DNA of 37,723 nt from positions 1-37,723 of the IMG/VR virus record IMGVR_UViG_3300044637_000937. One strand, given 5' to 3'. The stretch is from a virus. Below, piece by piece: positions 1-6,031 of this stretch; position 1 is the stretch's first letter; the number at the start of each line of letters is the position of its first letter. The notes beneath the pieces were generated by a model. It saw nothing but the letters and a program-made list of their open reading frames with translations. It was not told the origin of the DNA and made no database searches. The translations under genes were made by a program, and so were the position numbers.

Positions 1-127
1 AAACTTGAACCCCGTAAGGGATTCACACCCAAACAGCGTGCCGCCGTGTTCTCAGAGCATGGCGGTATCTGCCATTTATGCAAGGCACCCATCCAAGCAG
101 GGCAGGCATGGGACGTTGACCACGTGA
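1..127. repeat. Terminal direct repeat, left copy (contig circularisation overlap)
   Basis: These 127 bases are identical to 37597-37723. The repeat runs through the HNH reading frame without disturbing it, and joining the ends restores a 116-codon gene. The length equals a common maximum assembly k-mer, so the repeat most likely shows that the contig is a closed circle. A biological direct terminal repeat is the alternative but is usually longer. Confidence 0.95.
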
Positions 128-333
128 CAGCTTTAGCCCTTGGTGGCACCAACGACGCCGCAAATCTGCGCCCTGCCCACGCTAAATGCCATAGAGGCGT
201 AGGTTCAAAGACTAGCGATGATTTGAAGGCAATTAGCCGCGCGGATCGGCTGGCAAAGAAACATTTTGGAATTACGCCCAAGAAAAAGGGCCGCATACCA
301 TCGCGACCCTTTCCAAAGCGTGTTAAAGATTAG
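1..333 (+). CDS. HNH endonuclease (3' part of a gene split by the contig ends)
   Basis: This is the continuation of the gene that starts with ATG at 37579; base 1 is the first base of codon 7. The joined product is 116 residues. It has a classic HNH/zinc-type nuclease core: CxxC at residues 30-33, Asp46-His47 as the metal/catalytic pair, Asn61, and Cys69-His70, followed by a Lys/Arg-rich tail. Small HNH proteins like this cut DNA, and in phages they often sit beside recombination or packaging genes. Here it is the last gene after gp157, bet and a DUF1367 gene and starts in an ATGA overlap with the latter, which suggests a recombination or replication-processing role. Its TAG stop (331-333) overlaps the stop of the convergent GcrA gene. 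Confidence 0.9.
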   Translation, partial: KLEPRKGFTPKQRAAVFSEHGGICHLCKAPIQAGQAWDVDHVTALALGGTNDAANLRPAHAKCHRGVGSKTSDDLKAISRADRLAKKHFGITPKKKGRIPSRPFPKRVKD

Positions 334-887
334 GCCGCCACCTTCATCTTAAGAGGCACCTTGACCGAGCAGATCGCGCGATGTGTCTTGCAATAGCTTG
401 ATCCCTCGTCTTGAGGCTCGCAGCAGAAGCGGAAGTCAGGCGAACCAACAACGCCAATTGGAAAGCGACATTCGCCACGCTTCAGACCTGCAACAGCATC
501 GCGCGTGTAGGTGGAGAGAAGCGCGATTGGTTGCTCTTTCTCTGTCTCTATCGCATTGCGGACAGCCGCTTTTAATCTCTCAATCTCGCGCTTGCGTTCC
601 TTGTTGGCTTTTTGTTGGGCCATCTTTTCAGCGCGCTTGAGGCGACGTGTTGCGTTATAAACCGCGTTCTTTGACGCTAGATCATGGGCGCGTTGAACGT
701 TGGTTTTGAAGTGGCTGTAGCTGATGTCACGGACCATCCCCATGCGATGCCGCTTGCCGATCACCGAATTGCGGCTAAGGCTTAGGGAGAATTGGCGATT
801 GATAAGCCGCGCACTTTCGCTGCAAGACAGGCCATCCTTGAAGTGGGCTTCCAGCATTTCGAGTTGATCTTGCGTCCAAACGTTCAT
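330..887 (-). CDS. gcrA: GcrA-family transcription regulator (phage-encoded)
   Basis: 185 residues, close to the 173 of Caulobacter GcrA. The N-terminal DNA-binding domain has the family signature: Trp4 start of helix 1, DGLSCSESARLI, and SRNSVIGKRHRMG at residues 38-50. A Lys/Arg-rich helical linker follows. The C-terminal domain keeps GECRFPIG followed by a Cys/His-containing FCC...SYCKTH stretch, the sigma70-contacting end of GcrA. In alphaproteobacteria GcrA binds promoters carrying CcrM-methylated GANTC sites and recruits sigma70 holoenzyme. The ATG at 887 is chosen because it forms an ATGA overlap with the upstream winged-helix gene; a GTG/ATG extension to 902 is possible. A phage copy could redirect host cell-cycle transcription or activate phage promoters; that is inference. 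Confidence 0.88.
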   Translation of the reverse strand: MNVWTQDQLEMLEAHFKDGLSCSESARLINRQFSLSLSRNSVIGKRHRMGMVRDISYSHFKTNVQRAHDLASKNAVYNATRRLKRAEKMAQQKANKERKREIERLKAAVRNAIETEKEQPIALLSTYTRDAVAGLKRGECRFPIGVVGSPDFRFCCEPQDEGSSYCKTHRAICSVKVPLKMKVAA

Positions 888-1249
888 GACTTGGCCACCC
901 ACTGATGGTCGCCAGCCTTCTCGATCAGATTGCGGGTTGTCAGATCGGCAATGGTGTTGCGGACTAGGTGATAACTTAGGCCAGTCCGGCGCTGAATCTC
1001 TGCCTTGGTGACGGGCTTATCACGCATCACGCCATAGACACGCTGCTCGGTGCTTCTAAGGCTGGCGAGCATGTATTCACGCTCGAACGTGGCTTCGGCC
1101 TCGATTTGGTTGTCGATCCACTTGCGGGACCGAAGCCAAATCCGCAATGTTTTGTCGGTATCTTTGACGCGCCGCAGATTATCGAACGCGGTTTTTGGCA
1201 TGATGTGTTGAACGCGATTTTCGCGCAGAATAACTGTATGCAGACTCAT
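884..1249 (-). CDS. Winged-helix (MarR/ArsR-like fold) DNA-binding protein
   Basis: 121 residues from the ATG at 1249, which has a GAGGT ribosome site seven bases upstream. The C-terminal half reads as a winged helix: STEQRVYGVMRDK, then TKAEIQRRTGLSYHLVRNTI as helix-turn-helix and DLTTRNLIEKAGDHQWVAK as the beta wing. The N-terminal half is basic and helical with no recognised domain. It is coupled by ATGA overlaps to a 29-codon gene upstream and to gcrA downstream, so it is very likely co-regulated with GcrA. No family name can be given with confidence. Confidence 0.75.
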   Translation of the reverse strand: MSLHTVILRENRVQHIMPKTAFDNLRRVKDTDKTLRIWLRSRKWIDNQIEAEATFEREYMLASLRSTEQRVYGVMRDKPVTKAEIQRRTGLSYHLVRNTIADLTTRNLIEKAGDHQWVAKS

Positions 1250-1335
1250 GACACAGACCTCACAATTAAATAGACAATCCACCAGCACGCGGCGGAAAAG
1301 GTGATGGCAAAAAGGGTGGTTAGGGCGCGGGTCAT
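1246..1335 (-). CDS. 29-residue single-span membrane peptide
   Basis: A very short frame, MTRALTTLF followed by a hydrophobic stretch with Cys-Trp-Trp and a VRSVS end, that forms one transmembrane helix. It is held in place by overlaps on both sides: its ATG lies in an ATGA with the preceding 36-codon frame, and its TGA overlaps the ATG of the winged-helix gene. That coupling is the main argument that it is translated. Function unknown. Confidence 0.5.
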   Translation of the reverse strand: MTRALTTLFAITFSAACWWIVYLIVRSVS

Positions 1336-1442
1336 TTGGGTTTGCCCTCAATCTTCAATGCGATCCCATAGAGTGCGGTCGCAATCATCGAGCGCGCGGC
1401 TCTGATTAGATTTTCTAAGATTCTCAAAAGCCGCTCTTGCAT
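1332..1442 (-). CDS. Small unknown protein, 36 residues
   Basis: The frame starts at ATG 1442, with GAGG seven bases upstream in the context GTGAGGCACGCC. It encodes MQERLLRILENLIRAARSMI..., an amphipathic helix with regularly spaced Leu/Ile, and ends KIEGKPK. The stop overlaps the start of the 29-codon membrane peptide (ATGA). It may act with that peptide as a pair; function unknown. Confidence 0.5.
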   Translation of the reverse strand: MQERLLRILENLIRAARSMIATALYGIALKIEGKPK

Positions 1443-1450
1443 GGCGTGCC

Positions 1451-1717
1451 TCACTTGAAATAAAAGGACTGGGGACGGGTGCTGATGCCGCCCCCAGTCA
1501 GTTGCGCGCCGGGGAGTGTGGCGCAGGGCAAACCATCGATGGAGGGTCGAGGGTTATCGGAATAAGGGGGCGCGCTTTCCTGTGCTTTGTCGGCCACGAT
1601 GAAAAACGGGTCCGGCACCAACTTGACCCCGCGAAGGGCAGCACAAGCATTTTTCCCCGTGACAGCGCGCGGGTCACGGGAGGTAAGAGCCAGCCCGTTA
1701 TCTTGGTGATCGTTCAT
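1451..1717 (-). CDS. Unknown protein, 88 residues
   Basis: The start at ATG 1717 is preferred because it overlaps the stop of the upstream gene as ATGA; the longer Cys/Arg-rich extension to 1816 would overlap that gene by about 100 bases. The product begins MNDHQDNGLALTSRDPRAV and is rich in Pro, Ala and Gly with little predicted structure. The central LVPDPFFIVADK is the only hydrophobic patch. No family is recognised. Its TGA lies just upstream of the GAGG site of the next small gene. Confidence 0.55.
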   Translation of the reverse strand: MNDHQDNGLALTSRDPRAVTGKNACAALRGVKLVPDPFFIVADKAQESAPPYSDNPRPSIDGLPCATLPGAQLTGGGISTRPQSFYFK

Positions 1718-1917
1718 TTCGGCCCCCATCTGAGAGCCGCCGCGTCCACTTTGCAGCGTGGGCAAAGGTCTGGCGAATGAGCGACACCGACACCGACGAC
1801 AGAGAGAGGCGCGCAACAGGCACGGAGGCGACCGATACGGAACGCCTTTGCGTCCAATACGGCTTGCTCGGCCCGTGCGTTGCGTTCGCGCTGTGCTATG
1901 GGGTCGGTGTTGGCCAT
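1714..1917 (-). CDS. Small Cys-rich protein with a CPRC knuckle, 67 residues
   Basis: The start codon overlaps the upstream stop as TAATG at 1915-1919. The N-terminal half is a charged helix (QRERNARAEQAVLDAKAFR). The C-terminal half holds paired cysteines (RACC, then HSPDLCPRCKVD), which look like a zinc ribbon or knuckle. Such small metal-binding phage proteins are often host-takeover factors, but no specific function can be assigned. It ends in an ATGA overlap with the next gene. Confidence 0.6.
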   Translation of the reverse strand: MANTDPIAQRERNARAEQAVLDAKAFRIGRLRACCAPLSVVGVGVAHSPDLCPRCKVDAAALRWGPK

Positions 1918-2144
1918 TAGACTAGTGCGTCCAATTCTTCGGGAAACTCGCGTTCAATTGCCTTTAGCATCCGTATAGATGCGGCAAGCTGGCCAGTGCG
2001 AACCCGGTAGACGACCGATTGTGACCATCCAATGCGCTCACCAATGGCGGCATCGGAAAATCCTGTCAGGTCTTTTATGTGCTGTAATTTTTCCATGCTA
2101 ATTGATTTGCACATGTTTTGATGTTCGTCAAATAGTTTATGCAT
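1917..2144 (-). CDS. Small helix-turn-helix repressor-like protein
   Basis: Up to 75 residues. The segment LTGFSDAAIGERIGWSQSVVYRVRTGQ is a Cro/CI-type helix-turn-helix (recognition helix about SQSVVYRVRTG), followed by a short dimerisation-like helix, SIRMLKAIEREF. There are three in-frame ATGs (2144, 2114, 2096) and none has a Shine-Dalgarno sequence. A -10-like CATAAT at 2155-2150 would place the transcript start almost on the ATG at 2144, which suggests leaderless translation as for lambda cI from PRM. It faces the divergent early operon across an operator-rich 70-bp region, so it is probably the switch repressor for both directions. Confidence 0.75.
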   Translation of the reverse strand: MHKLFDEHQNMCKSISMEKLQHIKDLTGFSDAAIGERIGWSQSVVYRVRTGQLAASIRMLKAIEREFPEELDALV

Positions 2145-2184
2145 ACTGCATTATGATGTTGACGGGTTTAAATGCATCATGCAT
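2139..2184. promoter_or_regulatory. Operator-like ATGCAT cluster in the left divergent region
   Basis: Palindromic ATGCAT occurs at 2139-2144, 2172-2177 and 2179-2184. The last two lie inside the promoter that drives the rightward operon, and the first covers the probable start of the leftward repressor gene. The same hexamer, within TGATGCATCA, occurs twice in the other divergent control region (35473-35524). Shared binding by one or both HTH proteins is inferred. Confidence 0.5.
2150..2155 (-). promoter_or_regulatory. Candidate -10 box for the leftward regulatory operon
   Basis: On the minus strand the box reads CATAAT (5 of 6 to consensus). No good -35 is visible at 16-18 bp, as expected for an activated promoter. 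Its predicted start point is at about 2143-2144, on the first ATG of the HTH gene. Confidence 0.35.
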
Positions 2185-2187
2185 AGT
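2159..2187 (+). promoter_or_regulatory. Predicted sigma70-type promoter of the rightward small-gene operon
   Basis: TTGACG at 2159-2164, a 17-bp spacer, and CATAGT at 2182-2187. The spacer contains two ATGCAT motifs, so a protein bound there would block polymerase. The first gene starts 25 bases past the -10 box, with a GGAG ribosome site. Confidence 0.55.
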
Positions 2188-2211
2188 CTCATCACCAAAA
2201 CGGAGACACCC

Positions 2212-2418
2212 ATGTATAGCTTCACCCACTACCAAGCCCACGGCGAGCGCGCAGACCTATACCGCGCCATCCTTCGCCGCCAATACGAGATTTACCCAAC
2301 CGCCGACGAGACGTTCATCCTGTCGCAAATGTGCAGCGAGTCTTTGCGCATTGCCGACATGTCGATTACCGATTGCGCCGCCGAGCTGGAGCGCATGAAC
2401 GGGAAGGTGGCAGCGTGA
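2212..2418 (+). CDS. Unknown small protein, first gene of the rightward operon (68 aa)
   Basis: ATG at 2212 is preferred over 2179 because GGAG lies seven bases upstream and 2179 falls inside the -10 box. The product MYSFTHYQAHGERADLYRAI... is helical and mixed-charge, with an aromatic N-terminus. It has no recognised domain. Being promoter-proximal, it should be made early and in quantity, as expected for a host-takeover factor (inference). It ends in a TGATG overlap with the next gene. Confidence 0.65.
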   Translation: MYSFTHYQAHGERADLYRAILRRQYEIYPTADETFILSQMCSESLRIADMSITDCAAELERMNGKVAA

Positions 2419-2789
2419 TGGCGGGGCTAGATATTCGCGTTGGTGACGTGGTGCGGTTGGTTGACTTCGAAATTACGGAAGTTAGCGGAGGCAGCTTTGT
2501 CGGTGACTTCCTAACAATAAATGGAAAAGCCTACACCTTCCCAGAGCGCTATGCCGCCAAAATCATTTCACGCGCCGAAACTGACGCCGAGAAGATTGCA
2601 CGGCTTGAGGCTGAATTGGCCAAAGCGCCACGACGCATTGAGTGGAATGGTGGATCGTGTCCAACGGATAAAGCCGTAGTTGTCTGGCAGCGAAACGGGA
2701 AAACGTTTCAGGCCATGGGCTACGCTTTCGACTGGCGACACTCGTCCGAAGATGATGACATCATCGCCTACATGGTGTTGCCGTCATGA
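2418..2789 (+). CDS. Phage accessory protein with coiled-coil linker (123 aa)
   Basis: It starts in a TGATG overlap. Three parts are visible: an N-terminal small beta unit (DIRVGDVVRLVDFEI, residues 4-18, to about 45); a short coiled coil (ETDAEKIARLEAELAK, about 52-67); and a C-terminal beta domain with IEWNGG and a WRHSSEDDDIIAYMV ending. The W...V.v..R.G...A...DWrH...DDIIAY pattern of the last part recurs in many phage early proteins of unknown function. No enzyme motif is visible. Confidence 0.7.
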   Translation: MAGLDIRVGDVVRLVDFEITEVSGGSFVGDFLTINGKAYTFPERYAAKIISRAETDAEKIARLEAELAKAPRRIEWNGGSCPTDKAVVVWQRNGKTFQAMGYAFDWRHSSEDDDIIAYMVLPS

Positions 2790-2971
2790 GCCGCCTAGAC
2801 GCAGAAAAGATCGCGCGTCTGTACGACGGCTTCTACGCCGATCAGGATCAGCCCCGCTTTCTCAATTCGCCGCCCGTCCAAGATGGCCCAGACCGCGTGT
2901 CACCACTTGAGGCGGTCGCTGGATTTGCTGTGGTGGCGATTGTCATTTTTATTTTTGGATGGGTGCTGTGA
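2786..2971 (+). CDS. Small C-tail-anchored membrane protein (61 aa)
   Basis: ATGA overlap with the upstream gene. Residues 1-40 are polar (MSRLDAEKIARLYDGFYADQ...). Residues 42-60 (AVAGFAVVAIVIFIFGW) form a single membrane span at the extreme C-terminus, giving a tail-anchored layout. Function unknown; it probably presents its N-terminal domain on the inner face of the membrane. Confidence 0.65.
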   Translation: MSRLDAEKIARLYDGFYADQDQPRFLNSPPVQDGPDRVSPLEAVAGFAVVAIVIFIFGWVL

Positions 2972-3288
2972 TGACGCCTTTAGAAACACTCAAAGCCGCC
3001 CGCCAGCTTATCAGTGATCCGGCGAAGTGGACGCAGGGCGAACTGGCCCGTGATGCTGATGGCAACGAAACCAATCCGAACTATGATAGCGCAACCTGTT
3101 TCTGCGCGCATGGTGCGATTCAATATTTCACTAAGGACGAAACCCTTAGCGAGGCGGATAGACTTCTTATTGCCGTGTGTAGTGACGAGCATGATTGTTA
3201 CGTCGAGGAATTCAACGACACCCACACGCACGCCGAAGTATTAGCCCTGTTTGATGCGGCTATTGCTGAGTTGGAGGGGGTGCGATGA
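2971..3288 (+). CDS. DUF6197-like protein (105 aa)
   Basis: It starts in a TGATG overlap at 2971; an upstream ATG at 2959 is less likely. The pattern LKAARQLISDPAKWTQG, then FCAHGAI, and a later EEFNDTHTHAEVLALFDAAI matches the DUF6197 family as I know it: Trp-x-Gln-Gly, then Cys-x-x-Gly-Ala, then a Asn-Asp-x-x-x-x-x-x-Glu-Val-x-x-x-Phe/Leu helix. The family is common in phages and actinobacteria and has no known activity. Confidence 0.7.
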   Translation: MTPLETLKAARQLISDPAKWTQGELARDADGNETNPNYDSATCFCAHGAIQYFTKDETLSEADRLLIAVCSDEHDCYVEEFNDTHTHAEVLALFDAAIAELEGVR

Positions 3289-3524
3289 ACAAGATAAACA
3301 CCAGAGCCGCCGACATTCTTGATGTCTATTCAAGAAGTCCAAAAGGCATAAACGGTTACGCCAAAGTATCGAAGGCCGTGTCTCGCTTTGTTCTTGAGGT
3401 TCACAATCGCCATGCTGGTGTTTTTGACATCATGGGTGACGATGATTGTCTTGAGATAAAACTGACCGATTACGGAAAGGCTTTTTACGATGGCATTCAA
3501 TGTTATCGGAGGGAAAAAGCATGA
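3285..3524 (+). CDS. Unknown small protein (79 aa)
   Basis: ATGA overlaps at both ends. The product is mixed alpha/beta (MNKINTRAADILDVY...), with a DDDCLEIKLTDYGKAFYDGI segment near the end that resembles a beta hairpin plus helix. No recognised family. Its position in an unbroken coupled series supports translation. Confidence 0.6.
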   Translation: MNKINTRAADILDVYSRSPKGINGYAKVSKAVSRFVLEVHNRHAGVFDIMGDDDCLEIKLTDYGKAFYDGIQCYRREKA

Positions 3525-3673
3525 CCCGCCTAACCACACCCACAAACGACGCCCGCTTGGCCGAAATGGCAAAGCGGCATGTAGACGCCCTTCTGCGCCA
3601 AGGTGCACGCGGCGATGTCCTGGCGCTTGCTTGGCAGGCTTTCCGTGAAACAGTGAAAGGTAGAACGCAATGA
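3521..3673 (+). CDS. Unknown small basic protein (50 aa)
   Basis: The frame begins at the ATG within ATGA at 3521 and ends in another ATGA at 3670. Residues 10-45 form one long amphipathic helix (ARLAEMAKRHVDALLRQG... then ALAWQAFRETVK). The C-terminus is basic. No family recognised. Confidence 0.6.
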   Translation: MTRLTTPTNDARLAEMAKRHVDALLRQGARGDVLALAWQAFRETVKGRTQ

Positions 3674-3846
3674 CCGATCTAATTTTTAACGACCCCGCAG
3701 AAGCCGCCGCATGGGATATGTATGTGTCCGCTTTTGGTGCGGTTTGTAATTCACCAAACTGGATTGAACTTTGCGTCGGACAAGCTGACCTAATGCTCCT
3801 CGAACGCCGCAAACGCATGGCACCTGAAAAGGTGGAGGCTGACTGA
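3670..3846 (+). CDS. Unknown small protein (58 aa)
   Basis: Starts in an ATGA overlap and ends in TGATG. The product begins MTDLIFNDPAEAAAWDMYVS; residues 10-50 look like two helices with a Cys-Asn-Ser-Pro-Asn-Trp turn between them. Two cysteines (residues 25 and 36) might pair. No family recognised. Confidence 0.6.
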   Translation: MTDLIFNDPAEAAAWDMYVSAFGAVCNSPNWIELCVGQADLMLLERRKRMAPEKVEAD

Positions 3847-4016
3847 TGGCTTCTCAAAAGACAAAAGAACGCCTCAAGCAAGTCATGGAAATGGTCGATG
3901 ACATGGACCTACCAGACGGCGCGCATTGGGCTCTTATCAACGAAATGATGAACTTCGACCACGGGGATGCTGAGTGCATGATTGCCGACGATCCCGACTT
4001 TTTTGGATTTACCTAA
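3846..4016 (+). CDS. Unknown small acidic protein (56 aa)
   Basis: It starts in a TGATG overlap. The second half is strongly acidic (DFDHGDAECMIADDPDFF) and Met-rich. Small acidic proteins of this sort can be DNA mimics or inhibitors of host DNA-binding enzymes, but nothing in the sequence proves that here. Confidence 0.6.
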   Translation: MASQKTKERLKQVMEMVDDMDLPDGAHWALINEMMNFDHGDAECMIADDPDFFGFT

Positions 4017-4017
4017 C

Positions 4018-4251
4018 ATGACCGACAACACCACCCTAGACGCGGCGATAATTACTGCACAGGAGCAGGTTTACAACAACCAGGAGCGCGTTGTTGACCC
4101 GCTAGACCGCACCTACGCCCGCGCCCTGATTGCGAAATTGCTTGAGGGGATGGACGTATTTACGCCCCACATGAACGGCTTTGAGACACGCGGATTTATA
4201 ATTGCCCTCACCGAAATACGGCGCAGGGCTGGGTTGGAGGTGGAGTCGTGA
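4018..4251 (+). CDS. Unknown small helical protein (77 aa)
   Basis: ATG 4018 lies one base past the previous stop. The product reads MTDNTTLDAAIITAQEQVY... with TYARALIAKLLEGMDVF and a final RGFIIALTEIRRRAG helix; it is mostly helical. A start at 3982 would extend it back into the previous gene and is unlikely. No family recognised. Confidence 0.6.
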   Translation: MTDNTTLDAAIITAQEQVYNNQERVVDPLDRTYARALIAKLLEGMDVFTPHMNGFETRGFIIALTEIRRRAGLEVES

Positions 4252-4586
4252 GCGAATATGATTGGATGACAGAGGATCAAAAATTCTGTGCCGATATGTT
4301 TGCTGGTGTCATGCGTGGCTACCATCATGTTAGCGGAACCTTCAAACCATGCGGTCGAGGCATAAAGGTTCACGTCTGTGATAACGGGTTAGCGACGGCG
4401 GATTTTGACAAATTGTCGCGCCTTGTGATCCGCGCGCATGACGCAATGGTCAGAGTTGCCCTGATCCCATCTGGACCTAGACGGCTTGGGTTTACGCTAC
4501 ACCGCAGATTTACGCGTGATGGCGGAATAGGTGAGCGGCACGACACAATTGAGGCCGCAATTGAAATGCATCGGATTAAATCATGA
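4248..4586 (+). CDS. Unknown protein, GTG start (112 aa)
   Basis: The GTG at 4248 overlaps the previous TGA as GTGA, matching the coupling style of the operon; the next ATG would drop the conserved-looking N-terminus. The product has a mixed alpha/beta pattern with KVHVCDNGLATADFDKLSRLVIRAHDAMVRVAL in the middle and a basic RRLGFTLHRRFTRD segment. No recognised domain. Confidence 0.6.
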   Translation: MSEYDWMTEDQKFCADMFAGVMRGYHHVSGTFKPCGRGIKVHVCDNGLATADFDKLSRLVIRAHDAMVRVALIPSGPRRLGFTLHRRFTRDGGIGERHDTIEAAIEMHRIKS

Positions 4587-4906
4587 CCCCCACCACCGAC
4601 CTACAAAAGCTACTGAACATGATAGATGAAACCAAGGATTCGCGCCGAGTGTGGCATCATTCTTTGGATGAAGCAGAGCAGGCTCTTGAAAACGCGGCGC
4701 GTGAGATAGCCGCCCGTGTCATTGAACTTCAGGCCGAGAATAAGAGGCTGCGGGAGGGGTTGGCGCCTGATCTTACTGACACCGAGGCAGAAGACGCCCT
4801 GACGTCCGAAGGTATTGGAACATGGGGTTCTGATGGCGAACGATTTGAGCGTATGTTTGCGGTTGTCATGAAAGCCCGCGCCGCTCTCAAAGGGGGAGAG
4901 ATATGA
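4583..4906 (+). CDS. Coiled-coil protein of unknown function (107 aa)
   Basis: ATGA overlaps on both sides. Residues 27-58 (LDEAEQALENAAREIAARV, then LQAENKRLREGL) form a clear heptad-type coiled coil, so the protein probably oligomerises. The C-terminal part (TDTEAEDALTSEGIGTWG...) is acidic then helical. Function unknown. Confidence 0.65.
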   Translation: MTPTTDLQKLLNMIDETKDSRRVWHHSLDEAEQALENAAREIAARVIELQAENKRLREGLAPDLTDTEAEDALTSEGIGTWGSDGERFERMFAVVMKARAALKGGEI

Positions 4907-5136
4907 GCGATTTAACATGGGAGATTGTAATTCTCAGCAAGCCGCCACTGAAATGGGGTGACAGGTTCTATTGCCCTGCAATGGCTTGCGAGTGTGCGGT
5001 CTATGAAGTTGTCAGCCCTACGACTTTCAAAGTCACCGAGGTAAAGCGCAGCCCAACTTTCTTTGAGAAGATCAAGAAGTTGTTTGCGTCTCGTCGTGTC
5101 AATCCAAACATCTATGGGAGCATGCTTCATGACTAA
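4903..5136 (+). CDS. Unknown small beta-rich protein (77 aa)
   Basis: It starts in an ATGA overlap with a purine-rich GGGGGAGA just upstream. The product has alternating beta strands (TWEIVILSKPP, FYCPAMACECAVYEVVSP, TFKVTEVKRS) with three cysteines. It ends with a short basic helix. No family recognised. Confidence 0.6.
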   Translation: MSDLTWEIVILSKPPLKWGDRFYCPAMACECAVYEVVSPTTFKVTEVKRSPTFFEKIKKLFASRRVNPNIYGSMLHD

Positions 5137-5287
5137 ACCAACCGTGACCGATGACGCTGTCCATGCCGCGATAGACGCATATGAAAAACAATATTGCCCG
5201 GGGGGAGAACAGAGAACTTCGCTTCTTCCTAACCGTTATTGTGAACAAGCGCTGGGATTTTTTCTATCCAATCGAAAAAGCGGTTGA
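5129..5287 (+). CDS. Unknown small protein (52 aa)
   Basis: ATG at 5129 overlaps the preceding stop by eight bases. The product begins MTKPTVTDDAVHAAIDAYEK; many phage early proteins open with this Thr-x-Asp-x-x-Val-x-x-Ala-Cys/Ile pattern. The end is irregular and may be degenerate compared with longer relatives. An alternative frame from 5181 covers the same bases but looks like a shadow. Confidence 0.5.
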   Translation: MTKPTVTDDAVHAAIDAYEKQYCPGGEQRTSLLPNRYCEQALGFFLSNRKSG

Positions 5288-5357
5288 AACTGCATCGTTT
5301 GATTTTTTTAAACACGTGAATTCAAAGTTTCAAGCACTCAACAAGGACACCAACACT

Positions 5358-5711
5358 ATGACCAATGACAAGCCCCCTGTCGCGCTCATCGAAGGCGACT
5401 ACACCATCATGCCGACCAAACTTGCCGAGGCGCTTACTGCTTTGGTTCCCCTAGCCGACGCCATATGCGATTATGCGGACCAGAATTGCCGCGCGTTTCC
5501 GATTGCGACGGCTCCGAAAGAAGGGGTGTTCTTAGCGTGGGACATTTTTGGCGGTGAATGGGAAATTCTGGCCGCAGGGAATGAGGATTTTTACCACTTA
5601 GAGCGGTTTACACATTGGGCACCCCTACCACCCCCACCCACTAACCCGCCATTGCCAGCGGTGTTTGTTGAGTTGGGGCAGGCATTGGAAAAGATTAAGG
5701 GGGGAAAGTGA
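5358..5711 (+). CDS. DUF551-domain protein (117 aa)
   Basis: The segment AFPIATAPKEGVFLAWDIFGGEWEIL followed by FTHWAPLPPPP is the DUF551 pattern, in which an opening Pro-Ile-x-x-Ala-Pro and a closing Thr-His-Trp-x-Pro-Leu-Pro box mark a small beta domain common in phages. I start it at ATG 5358, with AAGGA about 11 bases upstream; a start at 5181 would add 59 poorly structured residues overlapping the previous gene. Function unknown. Confidence 0.7.
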   Translation: MTNDKPPVALIEGDYTIMPTKLAEALTALVPLADAICDYADQNCRAFPIATAPKEGVFLAWDIFGGEWEILAAGNEDFYHLERFTHWAPLPPPPTNPPLPAVFVELGQALEKIKGGK

Positions 5712-6031
5712 TGGAGTATGAATTAAGCCGTGACCGACCATACATTGAGCGCATGCGCACTGACCCTCGCTTTTATAGTTTGGTCCGTGGCTGGTGTGCG
5801 CAATCCGTCATTGAGACACAGTTACGGTTTGACAACCGCCGTTGTGACGCTGAAGTCATGCATGAGGTTGCGGATGCAGCTTTAAAATTGGCGCTTGAGT
5901 TTATTCTTTACAATGATGGGGAATACAAAGCTATTTACGCAGAGCGTAACGCCGCCCTAGAGGCCAATCTCGACCTTATAAAGTTGATGCCGCGCCCGCT
6001 TTCTATGCCGATTACCAAGGTAACCCCATGA
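5711..6031 (+). CDS. Unknown helical protein (106 aa)
   Basis: ATG 5711 overlaps the previous stop as TGATG and is preceded by AAGGGGGGAAAG; a GTG three bases upstream is equally in frame. The product is helical, with an Arg/Asp-rich N-terminus (YELSRDRPYIERMRTD), paired aromatic residues and a central CDAEVMHEVADAALKLALEF helix. No recognised family. Confidence 0.6.
   Translation: MEYELSRDRPYIERMRTDPRFYSLVRGWCAQSVIETQLRFDNRRCDAEVMHEVADAALKLALEFILYNDGEYKAIYAERNAALEANLDLIKLMPRPLSMPITKVTP

Noticed and set aside
1-127. Biological direct terminal repeat or cos end
   Set aside because: The length matches an assembly k-mer, it interrupts a gene that is intact when circularised, and no cohesive-end structure is visible.
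3330-3881. 183-codon minus-strand frame opposite the small early genes
   Set aside because: Antisense to three coupled rightward genes (3285-3846), rich in Ser/Arg/Phe, with no ribosome site.
5181-5357. 59-residue N-terminal extension of the DUF551 protein
   Set aside because: It overlaps the 5129-5287 gene and shows no domain pattern; the start at 5358 leaves the DUF551 domain intact.
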